Assembly (NCBI GenBank): GCA_947245315.1
Contig: CAMXNV010000053.1
Location: 1-11,366 of the forward strand
Direction: 5' to 3'
Length of the DNA stretch: 11,366 bases
Source: an uncultured Oscillibacter sp.
GTDB taxonomy: Bacteria > Bacillota > Clostridia > Oscillospirales > Oscillospiraceae
Position 1 is the first letter of the stretch; every line of letters begins with the position of its first letter. The notes beneath the pieces are model-generated. The model was not told where the DNA came from. It saw nothing but the letters and a program-made list of their open reading frames with translations, and searched no databases. The position numbers were made by a program, and so were the translations under genes. Below are positions 1 through 4,538 of this stretch, in pieces.

Positions 1-65
1 CATCCTTAAGGCCGCAAGGCCGCCAACGGCTGCGCAGGGCGGCGTCCCCTACAGGGCGTATCCCG
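1..65 (-). ncRNA. Structured 5' leader of a transcript leaving the window on the left (partial)
   Basis: Downstream of the minus-strand promoter at 66-95, the transcript would begin near 58 and run off the window. The short segment visible could fold into three hairpins: CCCTACAGGG (47-56), GCCGCC/GGCGGC (19-24 with 38-43) and GGCC-GCAA-GGCC (10-21, partly exclusive with the previous one). No coding frame is visible; a CAT at 1-3 would be an ATG on the minus strand with AAGG immediately before it, too close for an ordinary ribosome binding site. I do not recognise a known riboswitch or leader class. It could also be the end of a plus-strand RNA, because the GCAA tetraloop reads as a GNRA loop on that strand. 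Confidence 0.25.
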
Positions 66-95
66 ATTATAAAATGCGCAAACGGCCACTCCCAA
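66..95 (-). promoter_or_regulatory. Candidate promoter, minus strand, TTGGGA-18-TATAAT
   Basis: Read on the minus strand, TTGGGA (90-95) and a perfect TATAAT (66-71) are 18 bases apart. The -10 is perfect and the -35 matches four of six positions. It would drive a transcript leftwards, out of the window, beginning in the structured segment 1-58. The gene it serves is not in the window. Confidence 0.4.
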
Positions 96-122
96 AAAGG
101 CCCGCCCTCTTGACAAGGCGGG
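94..122 (-). terminator. Intrinsic terminator, minus strand, second behind the small peptide gene
   Basis: On the minus strand CCCGCC (117-122) pairs with GGCGGG (101-106), followed after CC by TTTTT (94-98). It would stop any read-through from the peptide gene at 222-308 before it reaches the leftward promoter at 66-95. The loop of this hairpin contains the -35 box TTGACA (110-115) of the opposite-strand promoter, so terminator and promoter share the same DNA. Confidence 0.5.
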
Positions 123-138
123 TTGGGTTTAGTATAAT
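110..138 (+). promoter_or_regulatory. Consensus sigma-A promoter of the putative antisense RNA, TTGACA-17-TATAAT
   Basis: A perfect TTGACA (110-115) and a perfect TATAAT (133-138) are separated by exactly 17 bases, the strongest-looking promoter in the window. The start site should fall near 145. There is no convincing plus-strand reading frame behind it, and it points straight at the 3' end of the minus-strand peptide gene, which suggests that it makes an untranslated antisense RNA. Confidence 0.75.
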
Positions 139-145
139 GCAAGTG

Positions 146-161
146 GAAGGACGTTGTCGCA
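146..161 (+). repeat. Inverted repeat, antisense-side copy of the shared RNA 5' end
   Basis: GAAGGACGTTGTCGCA lies immediately after the plus-strand promoter. The minus-strand sequence at 438-423 is identical except for one C/T difference, and it lies at the same distance behind the opposing promoter. Because the copies are inverted, both RNAs carry it in the same sense. Confidence 0.8.
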
Positions 162-188
162 AGACGGTCAATCCGGAACTATGCTAAC

Positions 189-226
189 AAAAAGTTAGCC
201 GCTCGGGTAGGGACCGGGCGGCTAAC
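189..226 (-). terminator. Terminator of the small peptide gene, possibly bidirectional
   Basis: Read on the minus strand, a 9-bp perfect stem (218-226 with 194-202), extendable by CGG/CCG pairs, is followed directly by TTTTT (189-193): a good intrinsic terminator. The stop codon TAG of the peptide (222-224) lies inside the first arm. In the plus direction the same stem is followed by ACGCTTTT, a poorer terminator, so it may also end the antisense RNA. A shared central terminator is a feature of convergent type I toxin-antitoxin loci. Confidence 0.7.
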
Positions 227-308
227 ACGCTTTTGTGGTAAGTACGAGCAGTGCCATGGTGAAAAACACCAGGAACCGCAGGACAGCAAATACTTGCTTT
301 TTCCACAT
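222..308 (-). CDS. Small hydrophobic membrane peptide, putative type I toxin (28 aa)
   Basis: A 28-codon frame begins at ATG (306-308) and ends at TAG (222-224). It opens MWKKQVFAVL, continues through a hydrophobic stretch at residues 6-25 rich in V, L and F, and ends TTKAC. The basic N-terminus followed by one membrane span is typical of type I toxin peptides and small membrane-acting peptides. It is supported as a real gene by GGAGG at 317-321 (8 bases before the start), a TTGACA/TATTCT promoter at 446-475 and a strong terminator overlapping the stop. A consensus promoter on the other strand (110-138) would make an RNA complementary to its 3' end. The leader is long, about 130 bases, and could fold, as is common where toxin translation is held back. 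I do not recognise the peptide family, and toxicity is an inference from architecture. It could instead be a harmless small membrane protein with an antisense regulator. Confidence 0.65.
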   Translation of the reverse strand: MWKKQVFAVLRFLVFFTMALLVLTTKAC

Positions 309-422
309 CCACGCCACCTCCCCCCGTCTTGGATTTGCATAGGGGTTCAAACGGTGGACTGACCGCCTCCGGGCTGCTCTTGACGGCTGAGCCGTCTAGG
401 GTGGCCCGCCCGTTCGGGAGTA

Positions 423-438
423 TGCGACAACATCCTTC
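423..438 (-). repeat. Inverted repeat, peptide-side copy of the shared RNA 5' end
   Basis: Read on the minus strand this is GAAGGATGTTGTCGCA, matching 146-161 at 15 of 16 positions. It would be the first 16 bases or so of the peptide mRNA. Further shared blocks follow in the same order on both sides: GGTCARTCC (166-174 plus; 364-356 minus) and CTATGC (179-184 plus; 342-337 minus), consistent with an inverted duplication of promoter and leader. Confidence 0.75.
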
Positions 439-445
439 TTTCCAG

Positions 446-475
446 AGAATACCACGACTGGGAGGGGGTTGTCAA
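446..475 (-). promoter_or_regulatory. Promoter of the small peptide gene, TTGACA-18-TATTCT
   Basis: On the minus strand a perfect TTGACA (470-475) is followed after 18 bases by TATTCT (446-451, four of six matches). The start site would be near 438-440, giving a leader of about 130 bases before the ATG at 308. The first bases of the transcript (438 down to 423) nearly duplicate the first bases of the opposing RNA (146-161). Confidence 0.6.
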
Positions 476-511
476 TCGCCCTTCCTCTGCCGTGGACGGA
501 TAGAAGTCCTT

Positions 512-546
512 CTAACAACAGGCCGCTGACCCGTGGGTCAGCGGCC
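512..546 (-). terminator. Terminator of the ribbon-helix-helix-like gene
   Basis: A perfect 11-bp stem GGCCGCTGACC (521-531) with GGTCAGCGGCC (536-546) and a four-base loop. On the minus strand it is followed by TGTTGTTAG, a modest T-rich tail. The TGA stop codon of the gene (538-540) is inside the stem. It separates this gene from the peptide promoter at 446-475. Confidence 0.55.
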
Positions 547-708
547 TTGCCGTTTTCCTTTTTTATGCAGCGCCTCCAGGGAAAGCTCCCCCGCCAATTT
601 GAACAGCGCGTCCGACAGCACCTGTTCCGTGCTCCGGCCCGCCGTCTGGGCCACCATTTCGTAAAAGCGCGCTGTCTCCGGTGAAAGATTGACTGTGTAT
701 CGTGTCAT
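538..708 (-). CDS. Short ribbon-helix-helix-like DNA-binding protein (56 aa)
   Basis: From ATG at 706-708 the protein starts MTRYTVNLSPETARFYEMVA and has about 56 residues. A short beta-like strand (RYTVNLS, residues 3-9) is followed by two predicted helices (about 10-24 and 27-42, with a GRST turn between them) and a basic tail (KKGKRQGR). This is the layout of the Arc/MetJ/CopG ribbon-helix-helix proteins, many of which are antitoxins or small repressors. The longer frame opening at 759 is rejected as the start because the -10 box TATGAT (755-760) overlaps those codons, so they would not be transcribed, whereas GGGGGG lies just before the ATG at 708. It diverges from the XRE gene at 856, and a 17-bp palindrome lies between them. 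Its role is not clear from sequence; no toxin partner sits next to it. Confidence 0.6.
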   Translation of the reverse strand: MTRYTVNLSPETARFYEMVAQTAGRSTEQVLSDALFKLAGELSLEALHKKGKRQGR

Positions 709-754
709 CTTAAATCCCCCCATTTTGTTTTTCTTTAGAAATCTCTGCCGGTCC

Positions 755-783
755 ATCATAACACATCAAATGACCACTGTCAA
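755..783 (-). promoter_or_regulatory. Promoter of the ribbon-helix-helix-like gene, TTGACA-17-TATGAT
   Basis: On the minus strand a perfect TTGACA (778-783) and TATGAT (755-760) are separated by 17 bases. The start site would be near 748, giving a leader of about 40 bases. The -35 overlaps the left edge of the palindrome at 782-798 by two bases. Confidence 0.7.
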
Positions 784-798
784 TGTCGTTACGACATT
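782..798. promoter_or_regulatory. 17-bp palindromic operator between two divergent regulator genes
   Basis: AATGTCGT-T-ACGACATT is a perfect 8-bp inverted repeat around one central base (790). It touches the -35 of the leftward promoter and occupies the -35 zone of the rightward gene, where a -10-like TATAAC is at 810-815 but no good -35 is seen. A dimeric regulator bound here could control both directions; the XRE protein at 856-1086 is the natural candidate. That link is an inference from position. Confidence 0.65.
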
Positions 799-855
799 TT
801 AAATCGGTTTATAACTTGTCACAGTCCCTCTAAACTAAGGGAGAGGTGATGTGCT

Positions 856-1086
856 GTGAAGGAAGAGTACGCGGACCGATACAGGAAATTCGGACTGAAT
901 GTCGTATATTACCGAAAGGCTTTGCGGGCCACGCAATTGGAGCTGGCGGAGCTGTTGGATATTGAGAGAAGCCACATCAGCGCCATCGAGCTGGGGAAAG
1001 TGGGCGTCTCCATGGACCTGATTTTCAAAATGTGCGACGTGTTCCAAATCAGACCCAAAGACCTCTTTGACTTCCGGGAGGACTAA
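856..1086 (+). CDS. XRE-family helix-turn-helix transcriptional regulator (76 aa)
   Basis: A 76-residue protein that is almost entirely one Cro/C1-type helix-turn-helix domain. Residues 27-46, TQLELAELLDIERSHISAIE, match the classic helix-2/turn/recognition-helix pattern, followed by the usual ELGKVGVSMDLIFKMCDVFQ segment. The start is GTG at 856, with GAGAGGTG at 841-848 as ribosome binding site; the ATG at 849 is out of frame. No ligand or dimerisation domain is present, so it is likely a small autoregulatory repressor acting on the palindrome at 782-798, which also covers the divergent small gene. A MITE-like element begins at its stop codon, and its terminator now sits 170 bases further on. 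Stand-alone XRE proteins of this size are frequent in mobile or accessory patches, but no phage genes are seen here. Confidence 0.85.
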   Translation: MKEEYADRYRKFGLNVVYYRKALRATQLELAELLDIERSHISAIELGKVGVSMDLIFKMCDVFQIRPKDLFDFRED

Positions 1087-1248
1087 GAACCTGTATTCAC
1101 AACCGTTGGACACTGTCTGGGCGGGTCTTTTGCCGTCACTCTTCGTTAAATTTTCTTGCCGGGCGTCAGCCCGCCCGCGAAAATTTGCCTCGATTGACAA
1201 CAAAATCCCTCGCCCATCCAGCGCCCCCCGGTTATGAATACAGGTTCT
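1086..1248. mobile_element. MITE-like non-coding element, 163 bp, 20-bp terminal inverted repeats
   Basis: The ends AGAACCTGTATTCACAACCG (1086-1105) and the complement of 1229-1248 agree at 19 of 20 bases; the match can be extended outwards to CTNAG with one mismatch. The interior has no credible gene and contains a second, internal inverted repeat AAATTTTC (1148-1155) with GAAAATTT (1179-1186). Short size, good terminal repeats and a foldable interior fit a miniature inverted-repeat element moved by a transposase elsewhere in the genome. I cannot define a clean target duplication. It starts at the last base of the XRE gene's TAA, between the gene and its terminator. Confidence 0.65.
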
Positions 1249-1256
1249 GAGGGCCA

Positions 1257-1288
1257 GGCGGCTGACCAACGGTCGGCCGTCTTTTTTT
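1257..1288 (+). terminator. Intrinsic terminator of the XRE gene
   Basis: GGCGGCTGACC (1257-1267) pairs with GGTCGGCCGTC (1271-1281) over 11 positions, with two G-T pairs and a three-base loop, followed by seven T (1282-1288). Orientation fits the XRE gene, from which it is now separated by the 163-bp inserted element. Confidence 0.85.
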
Positions 1289-1321
1289 GCGCTCCTACCC
1301 ACCTTTTTCCAGCGCCCCCTC

Positions 1322-1350
1322 TTGACAATAACGATATTCGATATTATACT
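1322..1350 (+). promoter_or_regulatory. Promoter of the padR-DUF2812 operon, TTGACA-17-TATACT
   Basis: A perfect TTGACA (1322-1327) and TATACT (1345-1350) are 17 bases apart. The spacer is filled by the first 19-bp repeat (1327-1345), and the second copy (1360-1378) covers the early transcribed region just before the ribosome binding site. A protein on both copies would block the polymerase. Confidence 0.85.
1327..1345 (+). promoter_or_regulatory. Operator repeat 1, likely PadR binding site
   Basis: AATAACGATATTCGATATT fills the spacer between the -35 and -10 boxes. An identical copy lies at 1360-1378. It contains tandem CGATATT units of the AT-rich kind found in many PadR operators. Binding by the adjacent PadR protein is inferred from family behaviour (autoregulation). 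Confidence 0.75.
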
Positions 1351-1359
1351 GGAAGCAGT

Positions 1360-1378
1360 AATAACGATATTCGATATT
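1360..1378 (+). promoter_or_regulatory. Operator repeat 2, likely PadR binding site
   Basis: Identical 19-base copy of the repeat at 1327-1345, starting 33 bases further on, about three helical turns, so two dimers could bind on the same face of the DNA. It lies between the expected start site and the ribosome binding site GGGAGG (1379-1384). Confidence 0.75.
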
Positions 1379-1391
1379 GGGAGGCGGTCTT

Positions 1392-1709
1392 GTGGCGCGT
1401 GAGAAATTCCAAACCCTGACGGAGCCCATGTTCTACATTCTCCTCTGCCTCCGGGAAACGTGTTGCGGCACCGACGTGATGGCCCGGGTGGCGGAGGTCA
1501 CCCGGGGCCGGGTCACCGTGGGCCCGGGCACCCTGTACAACCTGCTGGACAGCTTCCTCCAGGCGGGGATGATCCGAGAGACCGGCGTCGCGGGGCGAAA
1601 GCGGAGCTACCTCATTACGGACAAGGGCCGGGAGACCCTGGCGGCGGAGTACCGGCGCCTGCTGGCCCTGACGAAGGACTATCAGGCCCTTGTGAAAGGA
1701 GAGGATTAG
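1392..1709 (+). CDS. PadR-family transcriptional regulator (105 aa)
   Basis: A 105-residue winged-helix repressor of the short PadR type. Visible family signatures are TEPMFYILLCLRE (residues 10-22, helix 1), GRVTVGPGTLYNLLDSFLQA (39-58, recognition helix with the near-invariant GPGTLY) and the wing GRKRSYLITDKGRETL (68-83). The start is taken as GTG at 1392, with GGGAGG at 1379-1384 seven bases upstream; a TTG at 1377 would overlap the ribosome binding site and the operator. PadR proteins usually repress their own operon and respond to small hydrophobic compounds or membrane stress; here the two 19-bp repeats over the promoter are the obvious targets. The gene ends two bases before the first DUF2812 gene, so the three genes form one operon. 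Confidence 0.92.
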   Translation: MAREKFQTLTEPMFYILLCLRETCCGTDVMARVAEVTRGRVTVGPGTLYNLLDSFLQAGMIRETGVAGRKRSYLITDKGRETLAAEYRRLLALTKDYQALVKGED

Positions 1710-1711
1710 AG

Positions 1712-3100
1712 ATGCGCGAGAGAAGCATTCGGATTGAGACCTTGACCCCCTTTGACTTCCGGGCCGCGGAGGAGCACCTTGCCGCCATGGCCGCCAAGGG
1801 CTGGCGGCTGGAGCGGACCGGGCGGCTCTTCTGGACCTACCGGAGGACGGAGCCCGCGAGGATTCACTACTCCGTCACCAGTCCCCCCGCCGCCGGGGAG
1901 GACGGCGAAATCGGCGACCGCCTCTTCTTCCAGGACCTGTGCGCCGCCGCGGGCTGGGAGAAGGTAGCGGACTGGGCGGAGATGCAGATCTACGCCAACG
2001 CCACCTCCGCCCCCACGCCCCTGGAGACGGACCCCGGCCTCTTCCTGGAGCGAATCCACCGCTCCATGAAAATCACCTACTTAAAATACCAGTGGGGCCA
2101 AGTCGTCACCCTCTTCATCCTGCTGATGAGCATGCTGACCACCCTGGTCATGGGGCCCCGGTATTTCTTCCTCAGCAACATCACCATGGGCCTGGCCCTG
2201 TCCTCCCTGCTGCTGATCCTGCTCTACGCAGCCGGGTACTACCTCTGGCGCCGCCGGTCCCTCCGCTCCGTGGAGGAGGACGGAGAGCTGGCCCCCATCC
2301 CCACATGCACCCGGGTGCTGGACCGCCTGTTCTGGCTCTGGTATCTGCTGGCCTTCTCCATTCCCTTCGTGCTGGAGGCCGCGCTTGCGGGCCCCTCGAA
2401 GACGCTGGCCTGGCTCCTGGGTATGGTGCTCTACCTCCATCTGGCCTTTGGGGGCTTCTGCCTGCTGCACGACGGGTTCCTCGCCCGGCGGGAGTTCCCC
2501 AGGGAAACCCAGATTGCCGTCACGCTCCTCTGCGTGCTCGCGCTCATCCTGCCCTTCGGGCGGAGGGCCCGCAGCCCTGAGGAGATCAGCAAAATGTTCC
2601 TGACCCCGGAGCCGGAAGAGGGGGAGTACCTCTGGGACGGCCAGGTCTGGGACCAGGAGCCCCTGCCCCTGCCCCTGACGGCGGAGGACCTGACCGGGGA
2701 GCCCTGGGCCCACGTCCGGCGGAGCATCTACCGGGAGAGCCGCACCCTCCTGGCCTCGGAGACCGTCTTCTCCGAGGCCGCCGCCCAGGAGGACGGGCGG
2801 GATCTCTACCTCAACTGCACCATCCTGGACGTGGGGCCCGACTGGACCTATCGGGTTCTCCTGAACAGCCTGCTGGACGTGGGAGAGACGATCCCCTACC
2901 GGGCCGAGGACCCGGCCCCCTGGGGCGCGGAGGCGGCCTACCAGCGCTTCCGGGACGGCGAGCCCACCGGGGACTGGCTGGTCTGCTGGCCCGGGAGAAT
3001 CCTGGACCTCTACCTGGAGGCCCCGGACCTGGAGGAGGCCCAAATCGCCCGGGCCGCCGCCCGGCTGGCCCCGGAGAACGGAGAGGAGGAAGCGCCGTGA
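1712..3100 (+). CDS. DUF2812 domain-containing membrane protein, first paralogue (462 aa)
   Basis: The start is ATG at 1712 after AAAGGAGAGG (1695-1704); the frame is open further upstream, but there it overlaps padR. Residues about 12-125 carry the DUF2812 pattern: FDFRAAEEHLAAMAAKGW, an aromatic-rich FWTYRR, and PLETDPG before IHRSMK. Five membrane spans follow at about 130-148, 156-178, 206-225, 231-252 and 267-283. The loops WRRRSLRS (after span 2) and HDGFLARREFPRE (after span 4) are basic, which puts the N-terminal domain and these loops inside and the C-terminal 175 residues outside. That tail holds LPLTAEDLTGE, DPAPWGAEAAY and DWLVCWPGRILDL, all shared with the next gene. The family has no established biochemical function; PadR-DUF2812 pairing is common in Firmicutes. 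It overlaps the next gene by four bases, which implies coupled translation. Confidence 0.85.
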   Translation: MRERSIRIETLTPFDFRAAEEHLAAMAAKGWRLERTGRLFWTYRRTEPARIHYSVTSPPAAGEDGEIGDRLFFQDLCAAAGWEKVADWAEMQIYANATSAPTPLETDPGLFLERIHRSMKITYLKYQWGQVVTLFILLMSMLTTLVMGPRYFFLSNITMGLALSSLLLILLYAAGYYLWRRRSLRSVEEDGELAPIPTCTRVLDRLFWLWYLLAFSIPFVLEAALAGPSKTLAWLLGMVLYLHLAFGGFCLLHDGFLARREFPRETQIAVTLLCVLALILPFGRRARSPEEISKMFLTPEPEEGEYLWDGQVWDQEPLPLPLTAEDLTGEPWAHVRRSIYRESRTLLASETVFSEAAAQEDGRDLYLNCTILDVGPDWTYRVLLNSLLDVGETIPYRAEDPAPWGAEAAYQRFRDGEPTGDWLVCWPGRILDLYLEAPDLEEAQIARAAARLAPENGEEEAP

Positions 3101-4494
3101 ACAATACGAAATACCGTTGGAACTCCTACTGCCTCTATGACTACCGGGGCGTGGAGGACCACCTGAGCGCTATGGCCGCCAAGGGCTGGCAGTTGGAGCG
3201 GGCGGGAAACACGTTCTGGAAATACCGGCGGGAGGAGCCCGCCCGGGTGCGCTACGCCGTCACCTACAGCGCCGACGCCTCCCAGTTCAACCCCGGCCCC
3301 ACCCAGGGGCAGCAGTCCCTGGAGGAGCTCTGCGGGGCCGCCGGGTGGACGAAGGTCAGCGACTGGTTCCAGATGCAGATCTTTTCCACCAGGGACCCAA
3401 ACGCCGTCCCCCTGGAGACCGACGAGACCCTGCGCCTGGCGTGCATCCACCGGGCCATGCGGAAGAACTTCCTGCCCTCCTGCATCGTCATCCTGCTCCT
3501 GTCCCTCTGGATGTCCTCCTCCCTTCTCTACTCCCTGATCTCCGGGAACCTATACCGGCTCTTTGAGAACAACTCCCGCCTCTTCTCCGGGACCATGTTC
3601 CTGCTGCTGGCGGCCCTGGAGGTCTACACCCTCCAGCACTACTACCGTTGGCGGCGGCGCTCCCTCCGCTCCCTGGAGGAGGGCGGGCCCTGCGCCCCCC
3701 TGAGCCCGGGCTACCGTCGGCTCAACATCGTTTTGCTGGTCCTGGTGGCCCTGCTGATGGCGTCCTACCTGCTGCTGGAGGCCTGCACCGGAGGCCGGGG
3801 CCGGGCCCTGTTCTACGTGGCGTACCTCGCCCTGTTCGCCCTCCTGGTCTTCCTGGTCCGGCGGACCACGTCCCTCCTCCGGAGGTTCCGGGCCTCCAAG
3901 AACCTCAACATCATCCTCACCCTGGCCGTGGACGCCGTCCTGGCCTTCACCCTGGTGGGGAGCCTGGTCTACGGCGCCGTGCGCTTCGACTGGTTCTTCG
4001 GCGTGGGCAGCGGGGAGACCTACATCTACCGGAGCCGGGAGTGGGACGCCAATCCCCGGGAGGACCTCCCCCTGACCCTGGCGGAGCTCACCGGGGAGCG
4101 CTATGACCACGTCCGCCGCCGGGCGTTTGAGAGCGGGTCCTTCTTCCTCCCCCAGCGGGACTACTCCGAAACGGCCCTGTTCCACGACGGGCCCAAGACC
4201 TGCGGCCTGTACTACTCCATATACGAGCCCCGGTTCCCCCGGCTCTACCAGGCAACGCTGAACCAATTCCTGGAGCGTGACACGGACAACGGGCCCATCT
4301 ACGGAATGGAGATCGCCTATCTCCCCGACGACCCGGCCCCCTGGGGCGCGGAGGCGGCCTATCGCCGCCACATCAACGGCACGCCCATGGCCGACTGGCT
4401 TCTGTGCTACCCGGGCCGCCTGGTGGATTTGGACCTGGACGAGGCCCCCACGGAGGCGCAGAAGGAGCTGGTTTTTGAGAGGCTGGGGGCATGA
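3097..4494 (+). CDS. DUF2812 domain-containing membrane protein, second paralogue (465 aa)
   Basis: The start is GTG at 3097, overlapping the previous stop as GTGA, with GGAGAGGAGG at 3080-3089 as ribosome binding site. It has the same plan as its neighbour: DUF2812 at about 10-125 (YDYRGVEDHLSAMAAKGW, FWKYRREEPARVRYAVT, PLETDETLRLACIHRAM), five predicted spans at about 127-148, 163-182, 209-229, 236-254 and 271-293, basic loops WRRRSLRS and RRTTSLLRRF on the predicted inside, and an outside C-terminal domain with LPLTLAELTGE, HVRRRAFE, DPAPWGAEAAY and DWLLCYPGRLVDL. The two proteins are clearly related by duplication along their whole length, but they have diverged enough to act as non-identical partners. 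Function unknown; a membrane complex under PadR control is an inference. A terminator follows six bases after the stop. Confidence 0.85.
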   Translation: MNNTKYRWNSYCLYDYRGVEDHLSAMAAKGWQLERAGNTFWKYRREEPARVRYAVTYSADASQFNPGPTQGQQSLEELCGAAGWTKVSDWFQMQIFSTRDPNAVPLETDETLRLACIHRAMRKNFLPSCIVILLLSLWMSSSLLYSLISGNLYRLFENNSRLFSGTMFLLLAALEVYTLQHYYRWRRRSLRSLEEGGPCAPLSPGYRRLNIVLLVLVALLMASYLLLEACTGGRGRALFYVAYLALFALLVFLVRRTTSLLRRFRASKNLNIILTLAVDAVLAFTLVGSLVYGAVRFDWFFGVGSGETYIYRSREWDANPREDLPLTLAELTGERYDHVRRRAFESGSFFLPQRDYSETALFHDGPKTCGLYYSIYEPRFPRLYQATLNQFLERDTDNGPIYGMEIAYLPDDPAPWGAEAAYRRHINGTPMADWLLCYPGRLVDLDLDEAPTEAQKELVFERLGA

Positions 4495-4499
4495 GAATA

Positions 4500-4527
4500 G
4501 GGAGAGGCGTATGCCTCTCCCTGTTTT
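4500..4527 (+). terminator. Intrinsic terminator of the padR-DUF2812 operon
   Basis: GGGAGAGGC (4500-4508) pairs perfectly with GCCTCTCCC (4513-4521) around a GTAT loop, followed by TGTTTTCC. It lies in the 44-base gap between the operon and the convergent spo0A. In the reverse direction the hairpin is followed by TATTCTC, so it may also help end the spo0A transcript. Confidence 0.8.
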
Positions 4528-4538
4528 CCTTCTTACGC

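Larger units (their letters stand above)
145..240 (+). ncRNA. Putative antisense (antitoxin-like) RNA converging on the small peptide mRNA
   Basis: Inferred transcript of roughly 90-100 bases starting after the perfect promoter at 110-138. It passes through the stem GTTAGCCGC/GCGGCTAAC (194-202 with 218-226) and may end at the weak T-tract at 231-234. It overlaps the 3' part of the minus-strand peptide transcript (stop codon and terminator), so the two RNAs are complementary over about 45 bases. Its 5' end (146-161) repeats the 5' end of the opposing transcript in the same sense. GCTAAC at 183-188 can also pair with GTTAGC at 194-199, giving an alternative to the main hairpin. The arrangement resembles type I toxin-antitoxin loci such as Fst/par, where convergent RNAs share a terminator. 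The length and 3' end are uncertain. Confidence 0.5.

Noticed and set aside
329..529. 66-codon plus-strand frame across the small-peptide leader
   Set aside because: It is antisense to the peptide promoter and leader, has no ribosome binding site and no plausible protein character.
709..759. Upstream extension of the ribbon-helix-helix-like gene to 759
   Set aside because: The -10 box TATGAT overlaps the would-be start codons and there is no ribosome binding site; the ATG at 708 follows a G-rich site.
1086..1248. Possible CRISPR or tandem repeat array
   Set aside because: Only one pair of inverted ends and one internal inverted repeat are present; there are no regularly spaced direct repeats here or elsewhere in the window.
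835..1302. 155-codon minus-strand frame across the XRE gene and the MITE-like element
   Set aside because: It runs antisense to a clear helix-turn-helix gene, crosses the inserted element and has no ribosome binding site or recognisable domain.
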